Part shown: in pieces, positions 11,044 through 22,268 of the stretch | How the letters are laid out: the number at the start of each line of letters is the position of its first letter | Position numbering within the stretch: the first letter of the stretch is position 1 | Translations under genes and position numbers: made by a program | Source of the DNA: Carallia brachiata | Taxonomy: Eukaryota > Streptophyta > Magnoliopsida > Malpighiales > Rhizophoraceae | Direction of reading: 5' to 3' | Assembly (NCBI GenBank): GCA_021464245.1 | Contig: JADCRB010000053.1 | Span: forward strand, 2,237,057-2,301,056 | DNA length: 64,000 nucleotides | The notes under the pieces: model-generated | Database searches by the model: none | The model's input: the letters and a program-made list of their open reading frames with translations, nothing else | What the model was told of the DNA's origin: nothing

Positions 11044-11536
11044 TGAGGAAGATTGCCACTGAACATTGCAGCTTTTGATTTTGGCTCACTTCAAGTTCCT
11101 GCTATGTTGATTATGCAGAAAGTGGAGCAGCAAAGTTAATGTTCAATTTTAATCTTTTGTTAGCTTGTTAATTATGTATTTGTCTCTTTTGTAAGCTTGT
11201 TTTGTTAACAAGTATGGGACATTGACCTTTTTCGTAAGCGAACAACAACCATGCCAGTGGTTGAGCTTGTAGTTGCTTGTAAAGTTAGTAAAAATCACTT
11301 TAAGTATGACTTATGTACTAAAGCATGGTGCATATGTATTATTGTACCTTAAAATCTTGTATTTTCATTTTACATATATGAAAATTACATCAAAGAGGGC
11401 TTTAACTTTTGCCCACAATTTAGCTCTTTCTTTCTCTCTTTTATTTTGTCTCTTTGCATTTTTTTGGTTTTACATTCATTGTGCTTCTACTGCAACTTGG
11501 TTATTTTTCTAATTTATGCTCCAATCTGAAATTAGA
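11044..11536 (+). repeat. Left LTR of copia element
   Basis: Starts TGAGGAAGATTGCC and ends just before the primer-binding site. Closely matches 15580-16070 along its length, with scattered substitutions and small indels. The last shared bases are ATTAGA rather than the usual CA. Confidence 0.8.
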
Positions 11537-11537
11537 G

Positions 11538-11549
11538 TGGTATCAGAGC
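11538..11549 (+). promoter_or_regulatory. Primer-binding site of copia element
   Basis: TGGTATCAGAGC is complementary to the 3' end of plant initiator methionine tRNA, the usual primer for copia reverse transcription. Confidence 0.85.
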
Positions 11550-11670
11550 AATATAAGAATTTTAAGAGAGGTCTGTGGTGTGTGAAAACCATAGTGAAAC
11601 ATGAAATACTTGGGTAGACACTTGGGTTTGAATCTGCACTGTACTACTTTGCAAAGTTTCTAAAACTCTA

Positions 11671-14600
11671 GTGGCTTCAACAAATTTTTCTCCCACTCCT
11701 CCACCTAAATTTTTTGGAGAGAACTACCTGCAATGGTCTGTAATGATGAAAACATACTTGAAAGCATTCGACTTATGGGAAGTCATAAAGGTTGGAGGTG
11801 AGCTTCCGAACTTGCCTACAAATCCTACTATTGCCAATGTGAAAAACTACAGTGAGCAAATGGCAAAGCATTTCAAAGCATTGTCATGTATTCAATCTAC
11901 AATTTTTTTGGTAATATTCAATAAGAATAGGTCCCGTGAAACTCCCAAAGCTGCTTGGGATAGGATCAAGGAGGAGTATGGTGGTACTTTGAAGTATAAA
12001 AACATGCAAATTCTCAATTTAAGAAAGGAATTTGAATTACTTAAAATAAATAATACAGTAACTATCAAAGAATATAGTGATAGAATTATGAAAGTGGTAA
12101 ACCAAATTAAAGTGCTTGGAGAGGATTTGATAGATAGAATAATTGTGGAAAAGGTACTTGTTACAATACCTAAAAAATTTGAGTCAAAGATTGCAACTTT
12201 AGAGGAAGTTAAAGATATGTCCCACACTTCAGGCACAGGAACAAAGAAGAATGATCAGGCAAAGAGGAGTTGCTGAGACTTCCAAGCTTACTGCCTCCAT
12301 TGACGGTGCACTTCAAGCAAGCACAAAAGGGAAAGACACTTATAAAAGGGTTCAAACTGATAAGATAAAAAGGAAGGTGAAAGCAACAAAATTGGAATCA
12401 AGAAGGTGTATGCTCCCTATGAACATTGTAATAGAACCACACACCTTGCAAAGGATTGTTAGAGAAAGCCTAATGCTCTTTTCTCATTCTGTAAGAAGAG
12501 AGGCCATGTAGAAAAATCTACAAAAGCAAAAGAAAACAACAGCAACGGTAGAAAAAACAGCATGTTCAGGTTGCAAAAGGAAATGCACAAGTAGCTGAGG
12601 AGGAGCTCTTTGTTGCAAGTTGTAGTTCTAACAGCAAAATTACTCATTCTTGGCTTATTGACTCAAGCTGTACACATCACATGACTCCAAATCCTAATGT
12701 CTGCAAAGAGCTTGATCTAATTGATGCTCATGGCAAAAGAGTGATAGTTGTTCAAACTCTTAGAGATACTAAACTAATTACAGATGTGCTATTTGTGCTA
12801 GAAATTTCACAGAATCTGCTTAATGTTGGGCAATTACTTCGAAAGAGTTGTTCTTTAGTGTTCAAAGATAATGCTTACAAAATATTTGATGCATGTAAAA
12901 GTAAGGTTATAACTGTTCCAATGAAAGGAAACAGTTTTCTTTTGGAACTTGATCAATTGAACCAAACTACTTTGCCAGTTATAACTGATGATTTAGTACT
13001 TTAGCACAAAAGGCTGGGGCACTTTCATGGTGCAAGTTTAGAAAAATTGTAAAAAGATCAGTTGGTTTTAAACTTGCCTGAGATTACACAATTTGGAAGT
13101 GTTTGTGATGCTTGTCAACTGGACAAACAAACCAGACTTTCATTCCCTTCAAATAAAGCTCATAGAGCTGTAGAGAAGCTTCAATTGATTCATACTGATT
13201 TTTGTTGCCCCATGTCAACAAAATCTTTAAATGGAAGCAAATTGTTCATTTTTTATATAGATGACTACTCTAGGTTCTATTGGGTTTATTTCCTGAAGCT
13301 AAAGTTTGAGGTAGCTAGTGTCTTTGAGTCATTCAAGGCATTAGTTGAGAATCAAGCAGGTTTAAAGATCAAAACCTTGAGGACTGACAATGGTATTGAG
13401 TTCACAGTTGCAGCCTTTTAGCAAATTTGCACAGCAGCTAAAATCACTCACCAATTTTCTGCTCCCTATACTCTACAAAAAAAGTTAGTGAGAAAAAGAA
13501 TAGAACTATAATCAAAATGACTATCTCTTGTATGAGAAGAAAATGCCTAAGCAATTCTAAGTAAAGGCTATTAATACATTTGTTTACTTGTAGAATAGAT
13601 TGAGCACCAGGGCTATTAAGAACAAAATACCATATAAGTATGGTATGGTATGGGTCAAAGCCATTAGTGTAGCATCTTAAAGTTTTTGGTTGTTTGTGCT
13701 ATGTTCTTGTGCCTGAACAAAACAGAAAGAAGTAGGATCAAAGGTTTGTACCAGTTCTATTTGTTGGTTGCAGTACAACTTCCAAGGCCCATAGGGTGTT
13801 TGATGTGCAATCTAGATAGGTGCTGAACAGTAGAGAGGTCAAATTTAATGAAGATCAAGGCTGGAATTGGGAAAATACTGAGATTCAAACACCTGACATT
13901 GCTCCCAATCAACCAATTTTCTTGTTGATCTCAACTCAGACAGCTCAAATGATGATGCTATTGATGATGTGCCAGTGAGAGGAACAAAAGAGCACTCTCA
14001 AATGTCTATAAAAAGAGCAATGTGGCCATTTTAGAACCAGCGGACTATCAGGAGGCTTCAAAATTAGCAGAATGGACACAGGCAATATAAGATAAAATTG
14101 CAACTATTGAGAAAAACCAAAGTTGGATTCTAGTTGACAAGCCTACAGACAAAACATTATTGGTGTTAAGTGGGTGTATAAAACAAAACTTAATACTAAT
14201 GGAAGTGTAAACAAATTGAAAGCCAGGCTTGTGGCTAAAGGTGACTCTCAGTAATTTGGAGTTGATTACTTAGATACCTTTGCCCCTATAGCAAGGTTGG
14301 ATATCATTAAGTTACTTCTAGCCTTAGCACACAAAAGGGTTGAAAAGTGTTCCATTTTGATGTGAAGTCTACAATCCTTAATGGAATATTGCAGGAGGAG
14401 ATCTATGTTGATCAACTAGAAGGGTTCATTACAAAAGGTGAAGAGAGTAAAGTTTATAAGCTACAGAAAGCTTTGTATGGTCTCAAACAAGCTCCTAGAG
14501 CTTGGTTTGGTAGAATTCATAATCATCAGCTGAAACTTGGCTTTCCAAAAAGTTGAAATGAGGCCATTCTATTTGTGAAGTCAAATAGGAGTCAAACACT

Positions 14601-15582
14601 TATTGTATCTCTCTATATAAATGATATCTTGATCACTGGAAGTAATCAAGGCTCAGTTCTAGAATTCAAAAAAGAGATACAGCTTGTATTTGAAATGTCA
14701 GACATGGGTGAAATGTCTTTTATCCTTCATTTGCAGGTTCAGCAAACAAAGACTGGTGTCTTTGTGAGTCAAAGTAAGTATGCCAAAGAAATTTTCAAGA
14801 AGTTCAAGATGGATGTTTGCAAAGCTGTTACAACTCCACTTGTTGTGAATAAAAAGCTAACTAAAGAGAATGATGCTGAGAAGGTTAGTAAAGGTCTATA
14901 CATAAGCATTATAGGTTTCTTGTTGTATTTAACAGCTTCAAGACCAAATATTGTTCACGCCACTAACCTACTCTCAAGGTTCATGCATGCTCCCAGTGAA
15001 CTTCACTACAAAACAACAAAAAGAGTTTTGAGGTTCTTGAAAGGCACATTGAACATTGGAATATTGTTTAAAAAGTCAAAAGAGATGGACCTTGCTGGTT
15101 ACACTGATAGTGATTAGGAAGGTTCAACAGAGGATATGAGAAGCATTTCTAGTTTCTGTTTTACTTTTGGAAGAGGCTATTTCTGTTGGCATTCCAAGAA
15201 ACAATCTGTTGTAGCACAATCAACTGTAAAGGTAGAATACATAGCTGCCACAGCTGTAATGACACAAGCCATTTGGCTTAGGAATATGCTATCTGACTTG
15301 CAACAAATTCTTGTTAAATCTACACTAATTTTCTAAGACAACCAATCTGCCATTGTTATTTCAAAAAACCCTATGAACCATGGCAGAACCAACCACTTTA
15401 AGATCAAGCTTCATTTCATTCAAGACTCTCAAGAGGCTGGTGAAGTTCAGCTAATCTATCGCGAGTCTGCAAATCAGATTGTAGATATATTTACCAAAGC
15501 ACTTCCTAAGTGCAAGTTTGAATTGTTTAGGCTTAAGCTTGGAATGCAATGCTTCAATGCCAAGGAGGAGCAAAGAAGCTGA
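11671..15582 (+). pseudogene. Copia gag-pol polyprotein remnant
   Basis: The frame is interrupted by many stops and shifts, but domains can be followed in order. Gag is 11671-12236 (FFGENYLQWSVMMKTYLKAF near its start) with a degenerate CCHC knuckle near 12405-12510. Protease lies near 12650, where the active-site region reads DSSCTHHM, so the usual DSG glycine is Ser. Integrase has HKRLGHFHG then CDACQLDKQ as the HHCC zinc finger at about 12996-13120, and catalytic-core Asp residues in IHTDF and LRTDNG. Reverse transcriptase covers about 14100-14700, with ALYGLKQAPRAW and the catalytic box as YIND instead of YVDD. RNase H lies at about 15080-15340 (AGYTDSD; SVVAQSTVKVEY). The catalytic changes and stops indicate an inactive element. 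Confidence 0.9.
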
Positions 15583-16070
15583 GGAAGATTGCCATTGACA
15601 TTGCAGCTTTTGGTTTTGGCTCACTTCAAGTTCTTGCTATGTTAGTTATGCAAAAAGTTGAGCGGCAAAGTTAATGTCAAATTTTAATCTTTTGTTAGGT
15701 TGTTAATTATGTATTTGTCTCCTTTATAAGCTTGTTTTGTTAACAATTATGGAATGTTGACTTTTTTTGTAAGTAAACAATAGCCATGTTAGTGGTTGGG
15801 TTTGTAGTTGCTTGTAAAGTTAGTAAAAGTCACTTTAAGTATGGCTTATGTACTAAAGCATGGTGCACATGTATTAATGTACCTTAAAAGCTTGAATTTT
15901 CATTTTACATATATGAAAATAACATCAAAGTGGGCTTTAACTTTTGCCCACAATTTAGCTCTCTCTTTCTCTCTTTTCTTTTATCTCTCTACATTTTTCT
16001 GGTTTTACATTCACGGTGCTTCGCTGCAACTTGGTTGTTCTTCTAATTTATGCTCCATTCTGCCATTAGA
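15580..16070 (+). repeat. Right LTR of copia element
   Basis: Matches the left LTR (11044-11536). Contains the shared segments CTTGTAAAGTTAGTAAAA and TTAACTTTTGCCCACAATTT. Confidence 0.8.
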
Positions 16071-17788
16071 AAGCCACTGGGAGGATTATAATTATTAAAG
16101 AGTATAAATTCTCATATCGCTAACTATAAAGATCTAACATGACTTATAATGTTCATAGGTTTTTCAACCTACTCACTTGAGCTTTGAGGTGGATTCCAAG
16201 TTTTGAGGGCTTTATTTGACATTAATGTACCTGCTTGGGTTGTGAACTTGCGGAGAAAAAGGATTGTTTATCCCCCAAATTGTCAAAGACAAAGATCATA
16301 CTCTTTTAATTAAGGACTAAAAGTGATGAAAACTTTTTTTTTTCCAAGAGGTGCCAATTTTCTTTGCCTCCACTCTCTTTATCATTGTTTTGGTTGGTGG
16401 AATTTGTTTCACAATTTTGAAAGATGAACTTATAATTGTGCCATGGAATTTTTTGCAAAAGTGAAGAGTAAGAGGAACAAGGTGGAGAGGCAAGAGCTAA
16501 TAACAAGGGATTAATCAAATCGTGTGGCAGGATGAAAAATAATTGGAGAGCACATTGACAATCGTAAACATAACTCCATCGCAAAGGAGGGGGAAACTTA
16601 ACTATCAATAAGATTTGAGTTTCGAGTTTCAGATCTCACCCTAAATTTTATTAGAGGTCTAATCCCTCTATGAACATATAGTTCTTGTAATTGCTTTGTA
16701 AGTTTTAATATAGGTACTCTATCATTTTAAGCTTACTTTTTTTTTTTTTTTCTGTTGGAGGACTTATGCCTAAAGAAAGAAGGATAATGGAGATGGTATT
16801 TGAACCCCTACCATCCCCTGGCTAAACAGATCAGTGGTCATGCAGTAAAATCTGGGTAGTTATTGTAAGCGTACTCTGCCGTAATGAATCTTGTGGAGTC
16901 AAAAGTGAGGCCCCGTATTAAAAGTTCAATTCTTAATTATTTGAGATGTTCTTCCAAAGACAAAAGCGATAATGATAGGGCACAGTTTGCAGCGACCATT
17001 TTCCTTATCGTTTCAATATCTTTTAATTGGGGTTCCATTCAAGGCCAACCTTCATTTGTATCCAAACCGTAGTGCTGCTGTGTCACTGTAACTGGCTATT
17101 AAAATTGGTACAACCTTACCTGCAATTTGAAGCGATTAGTCCACCATGTCCAACTTCGATTCAATCCCAAAACGAGGACAATCTTTGTTAATTGGCGTTT
17201 TGTCCCAATAGACACTAACAAACTACCAATTTCGACATATCCTACGATATCTAGTATCTACGCACTTGGATTAAACCTGAAAACATCTACTATGCAGTAT
17301 TTCTAACGTTACTGTATTTCTGACACTGACCCTAAAAGACATGAAAATTGCATTACTCCGAGACTCGTCGATTGGATTTACTTTACTTTTCAATTCAATA
17401 TGAGGACAATAATTCTTTTTTTTTCTTTTTATGTATGTAGTAGAGATAGTAGCTTATTATTAAGGAATATAATAAGTGAGAAAGGGAACTTGAGTTCTAA
17501 CCTTAATTCTCTATAAAAAGTACATATCTTCTGTCATTTTGATTAAGTTGAATCTTTAAGACAACGATTCTTTTTATGCGGAAGTCGGAAAATAAATTAT
17601 AATAGTTTAATCTTAATAAGTTCTCAAAGGACTTGAACTTGGTATTTTTAACTATTGAGACGATTCTAGTACTAACTAGTGAAGGAGTTTAGAGCTTGTT
17701 GGTTAATCTTATGTGACTCTTCGAGTGAAGAGTACAAGAGGCCCATCATGGAAGCAAAAGAGGCTCAAAGGTCAAAGCCGTAAACAAA
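16071..17788. other. Intergenic
   Basis: No supported gene. At about 16750-16880 a minus-strand pol III box-like stretch (GGTATTTGAACCCCTACC on plus) hints at a SINE fragment. The C-terminal half of the acidic-family gene expected after the copia element is not present. Confidence 0.4.
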
Positions 17789-17796
17789 CTGTGAAA
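17789..17796. repeat. Target-site duplication, left
   Basis: CTGTGAAA, paired with TTGTGAAA at 18450-18457 (7 of 8 identical). The 8-bp length is typical of hAT transposons. Confidence 0.7.
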
Positions 17797-18449
17797 CAGT
17801 GAATTAAGAACCGGACCGGACCGGCCGGTTCAATTGGAAAAATCGGGAACCGGTCCTAGGTCCGGTCCGGTCCGGTCCGGTCGGTCCGGTCAAGCCTAAA
17901 AATGAAATTCGGACCGAACCGGAAAAAATCGGTCAAAAACTGGAAAAATCGGTCAAAAATCGAGAAAACCGGTAAAAAATCGGACTGGTTGAATCGGTTC
18001 AATTTAAATCAAAAAATTTTAAATTATAATTTGACCCAAAACTTTATCTAAATTATAATTAAGACTCTAATTTTAACTAAAAATTTTAATTTAGTCCTCA
18101 ATTGATTAAAATTTTCAATTTAATCTTAAAATTTAAAAATTAATATTTAATCACTATTTATAAATATTATTTTTTCAATTAATTTTTATAAATTATATTT
18201 TTATTAAATATATTAATTGTAATATCCTTAATGTATGTAAATATTAATAGAATTCTTAAAATATACTTTATTTTAAATATTTATTATCATTCTTATATAA
18301 TATAACATTTTATATAATTATATAAGCTATATAAAAATTTAATTTTTATATATTTAATATTAAATACCAATTTAACCGCGGTTTTATCGGTTGAATCTTA
18401 AACTTCTCAACTTTCCGGTTCAATGACCGGTTCGGTTCTGAAAACCTTG
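17797..18449. mobile_element. Non-autonomous hAT-like DNA element with GGTCCGGT-rich ends
   Basis: A 653-base unit with imperfect inverted ends: CAGTGAATTAAGAACCG at the left and, read inverted, CAAGGTTTTCAGAACCG at the right. It is flanked by an 8-bp direct repeat (CTGTGAAA/TTGTGAAA), the hAT hallmark. The first ~220 bases are packed with CCGGT/GGTCC/AATCGG repeats; the rest is very AT-rich and non-coding. Such CCGGT-rich subterminal repeats are typical transposase-binding arrays in plant hAT MITEs. Confidence 0.8.
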
Positions 18450-18457
18450 TTGTGAAA

Positions 18458-19495
18458 ACATAAAACTTATTTGAATTTTAGCCCAGGAGCCAATTCCAAA
18501 TGTGAATAAATCACCACACAGTATGATAATCCTTTATCATTTTATGAATCGCATGCCCTACCATAAAGGGGATTCAAAATTGAAATTCCAATTTTATACT
18601 GATTTTTTTTTTGTTCTTGCTTTTTCTAATGAAAATGTTTTATTCGTGCACAATCTACTCTTTCATTATTTCATATTATTTCTATCCCACGCCGAATGAG
18701 CAAGTTTCTGTTCCTTAGAGGTTATATTGCTTGATTTCCCCATGAGCGCAGACAATTCCTTACAGGCCATCAAATGTCAATTTACATGAAACCGCCATTA
18801 TGGCGTTGCCAAATATGAAATTAGGAGTTTGAGAACTCTATATTTTAATTTGATCGTCTTTTCTCCAATGAGAAAAAATAAAAAACTATAAATTTTCGTC
18901 GTACATGAGCACGGTCTGGAGCCCATTAATAACCCGACAATTCACTCATTACAAGTAGAATTTCCTAGTTGTAAAAGAAAATATAATATTTTTACGAGTT
19001 ATTGTGGTCTAATAATAAGCACTCAGTATGTCAATCGATAAGTCAAAGGTTCGAGTTTAGTGAGACTAAACTTATATTTGACTTGATGCTGTTCATGCCG
19101 TAATCATTGATATTAGGTATCATCTTTACTTTCCTATTTTTTCAACCAAAAAAAAAAAAAATAATAACGTAATATTGATGCCACTCTTTCCAGGTTGGTC
19201 CAAAAGAAAGAAAGGATTAATCCGAATATCAAACGCAACTGTCTATAATTTGCAGGATATGTATACCAATATTTGTAGTTTTTTTTTTGTCAGTATATTT
19301 GTAATTTATTAGGAAGTTCATTCCATTGCGCACAACAAGACAACCTTATACTCACTAATGCTAAACCCACTTAGAGGATTTTTCAAGCTTTTCTTTTCGG
19401 CTTTTCCAAATCTTGCCACCATGTCTCTCTAGTATAACAATACCAAGTTACTAGTCATGATTGCTTTGCGTTGATCTCCTGGCATATTGATGCTC
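18458..19495. other. Intergenic with SINE-like fragment
   Basis: No gene. At about 19010-19080 the stretch TGGTCTAATAATAAGC followed by AAAGGTTCGAGTTTA looks like pol III A and B boxes of a tRNA-derived SINE; its ends are not defined. Confidence 0.35.
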
Positions 19496-19678
19496 TTAAT
19501 TGAGAATTGCGTTACCTCCTATTGATATAGTGTAAACTCCAATGAGAATCCAGGTTTTTTTAGTCAAATCGGCACAACTCATATTAGGTGAATCAACGGG
19601 ACAAAAAGGTTTAGTACTTTTGCCATGGACAATCCCTTGGTACCTTTGTCCTTGCCGCTTTATGCAAGTAACAAACAT
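19496..19678 (-). pseudogene. Possible relic of a potato inhibitor I-type proteinase inhibitor
   Basis: A 60-codon minus-strand frame contains MSCADLTKKTWILIGVYTIS. This resembles the N-terminal part of potato inhibitor I proteins, which are about 70 residues long and carry a C...GKxxWPELVGV stretch. Here the WPELVG core reads WILIGV, and the reactive-site loop and C-terminal half are not found downstream. Part of the same sequence is repeated in the opposite orientation at about 20157-20196. If the assignment is right this is a decayed fragment; it may also be chance. Confidence 0.3.
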
Positions 19679-21030
19679 ATTTTGCCACTAAAAATAAAGG
19701 ACTGCCGTTCTTGTGGTCCAACTGCTAAATGAGATTGTGGTGCAACTGGTAAATGAGATTCGATTTTGTAATTAAAGCAAGGAGTTCAAATCTCATCATG
19801 GTAAATGTTGGGGGTAAATCTACCGTTTATAGTTTGGTACAAGGTATATCGCAATTATTTGATTCTTTGAGTTTTCTCTGAACACAAATTACAGTGTCCT
19901 ATAACAATATTACAAAGTATTACCATACTTTTTTATTTTTTTACACAAAAAAAAAAGAAAATAAATAATTATTAAGTGCAATAAAAATTTCTTAAAATAG
20001 GAATCTTCAATATGTGTTAATATAAATTTTGAATCTCAGTATACCACTAATATAATCTCTTATAACAATTTTAAAAATATGACCTTTTAGTTCCGATCCG
20101 TGTCAGTAAAATGGAAGCATATCCTAGCCATGTCTTGATAAATAAGGTAAATCTATCTAATATGAATTGTGCCGATTTGACTAAAAAAACCTATGACCTG
20201 ACGTCCAAAAACTCTGAAGGAAAAAATAAAGTTAAAGATATATAAAAGGGGAAATGTTATTACCACCAAGATATTTGTCATTAGCGTTGCCTGTTTAGAT
20301 CTCTAAGCCGATCGTGGCAATATTTGGGATCATAAACACTCTCCATTCATATATTTATAAAAAAAAAAAAAAAAAACCCATCATATAGACATGGAGAGAA
20401 ACAAGAGGCATTAGATTAGGTTTAACATCGAGAAAATAATCCGCAATAGCCCCAAGAAGTGAAGAAAGAGGCAGTTTGTATAGAAATAGAGATTAACTAC
20501 TGAATAGGATTAAAAAGAGTAGTACTCCATGGTTAAGAATTTAGATTTATATTCTTGAGTTTTGATTTTGAGATGATTTATCTAAACAAAAAAATTATTT
20601 TTATTATACAACTTATGGTTTAATGGACATTCTGATAAATAAAAAAAAAAAAAAAAAAATTAGCATTCAAGGCCCCTTAGACAGGACCCAATACAGTGAC
20701 ATGGATATCCGCATTGATTTTGCGCGCTTTTTTTGAAAAAAATATATAAACTAAAACATAATGATAAAAATAAAAATGCACAAACAGTTATAGAAAAATA
20801 CTAAGGGTTCCATTATATGATATTCATTTGTACATTCTACTTTACCTGTTTGCATATCTTATGATTTTCCGAAAAAAAAAGTGAAAAAAAAATGCAAGGC
20901 CCGAAGAGAAACACATGGAAAAGTAAAAACAAATATAGTGTCCATCAGGAAGCATCTCTAGCATCATGTCATGGACAACTTAATAGTATAGACCCAAAAT
21001 GAAGGACAATTTTTTCACAAATGCCTATCC
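19679..21030. other. Intergenic
   Basis: Contains a tRNA-like A/B-box pair near 19738-19800 (TGGTGCAACTGGTAAATGAG, then GGAGTTCAAATCTC). Also present are the inverted partial copy of the inhibitor-like relic at about 20157-20196 and long A runs (20361-20378, 20641-20660). No gene is supported. Confidence 0.4.
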
Positions 21031-21032
21031 TC

Positions 21033-21039
21033 TATAAAT
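21033..21039 (+). promoter_or_regulatory. TATA box of acidic-family copy 2
   Basis: TATAAAT inside CCTCTATAAATTTG, 92 bases before the ATG at 21131. Position and sequence fit a plant core promoter. Confidence 0.5.
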
Positions 21040-21094
21040 TTGAAACCATCACATCACCCATTAGCCATCACCAAGTTTCTTCATCACTTGAATA

Positions 21095-21123
21095 TCTCCA
21101 GGAATAATTCTCATTCCTGGAGA
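21095..21123 (+). promoter_or_regulatory. Hairpin in the leader of acidic-family copy 2
   Basis: An 11-base perfect stem (TCTCCAGGAAT at 21095-21105 pairing with ATTCCTGGAGA at 21113-21123) with a 7-base loop ends 7 bases before the ATG. In a transcript starting near the TATA box it would sit in the 5' UTR close to the start codon, where it could slow initiation. Confidence 0.5.
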
Positions 21124-21130
21124 AAGGGGT

Positions 21131-22268
21131 ATGGGGCAATTCCATGACAATCTTGATGAATATGATTGCATCAGCGAAGATGATGCCTACTATGCTGAAA
21201 TTAGAAGGCAAATCCTGCTTTTAACAGCCGATGATGATGAAGATATTCCTGGAGTTGGAACCATACTTCCGATGATATTGGCTGCATTGACCAGTGGCTA
21301 GTTAAGGGGTCGTCAGGATTTTTCCACAATTTTGCAATTGAACCTGGAACCTGGTACTTCAATGTCAGGGATAGTCAGAATGCTGTCTTAGCACCTGGTT
21401 GGCTAGTGAACATGTCGAGAAATGGCAATGGAACTGGTGTGTTTATCCCCCATATCGACAAGTCCACAAGGAAAAGCAAATCTGGTACGTACTTCTAATC
21501 AATTGTAATGCTTGCTAAACTTACTCATTTTTTTCAGATTGTATAACTTATTCGTCGTCTTGAATCACACAAATTATTTATTTTATTTTTTTTTAACCGT
21601 ATTTCATTTAAATATTTTGTTTCTCTTATGATATTGGGTTAGCTTGAATCAACCAAAAAGTAATTCAATTAGAAATCCCCATCAACTAGCGTGTCAAATA
21701 TTAGTAAATAAGAATTAGTTTTAAAAAAAACAAAAACAAAAACTAGTATTCCTTACAAAATTCCTTTCATTTTGTCAAAGATTTATGCAGTTATGTAGAT
21801 TTATATGTGATCAAATCAGAATTCTAAGAATCAATTAATTAGGATATTTTTATATTTGATGCAATAAAATCAGGAATATAGGAATCAGTAAATATCAATC
21901 GAGAATCCTTGTATTGTTGTAAAAAAAAAAAAAAATTGTCTTATGAGTAATATAATCTCCATTTTATGTTTTGAAAGAGTTCATATTATAGGTAGATACA
22001 CAATTCAATAAACAAAATTGTAATTTTGTCCAGGTCTTTTGACCGTAAACATAGGTCTTTACAATCGAATTACGTATGTTTTATCTTTTCTCTTCTCTTT
22101 CATACCTATCTACTCACGTAGTTTCTTCTATATTTCAACACATTGATTCCTTTTTTTTTTTTTTTTTTGAGAAAACGCATTTATTCAATTTACTACTTTA
22201 GATTGTCATTTGCAGGAAGAAAGAAGAAACAAAGAAGGAGAAAGAGTGCAGAGGAAAAGCAATTGTAG
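21131..22268 (+). pseudogene. Small acidic protein family, copy 2 (frame broken)
   Basis: ATG 21131 opens MGQFHDNLDEYDCISEDD followed by AYYAEIRRQILLLTADDDED, the family's conserved N-terminal block. The frame ends at TAG 21299. Similarity resumes one frame over with EPGTWYFNV, then APGWLVNMSRNGNGTGVFIP and a basic segment up to 21484. A GTACGT donor follows; the acceptor TTTGCAG is at 22209-22215, and the last exon (22216-22268) encodes GRKKKQRRRKSAEEKQL. Promoter, intron and tail are therefore kept while the middle has a stop plus a frameshift. The alternatives are an unrecognised small intron or a sequencing error. The family appears plant-specific; I know no function. The basic tail could be nuclear-targeting, by inference only. 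Confidence 0.6.

Larger units (their letters stand above)
11044..16070 (+). mobile_element. Ty1/copia LTR retrotransposon, decayed
   Basis: A complete but inactive element of about 5.0 kb. LTRs lie at about 11044-11536 and 15580-16070. The primer-binding site TGGTATCAGAGC (initiator-Met tRNA) is at 11538-11549. A purine-rich tract, AAGGAGGAGCAAAGAAG, directly precedes the right LTR. The internal order gag, protease, integrase, RT, RNase H defines copia. The two LTRs have many base differences and the polyprotein is broken many times, so the insertion is old. No clear 5-bp target duplication is seen (GAAGT left, AAGCC right), and the host gene does not continue on the right side. Confidence 0.92.
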
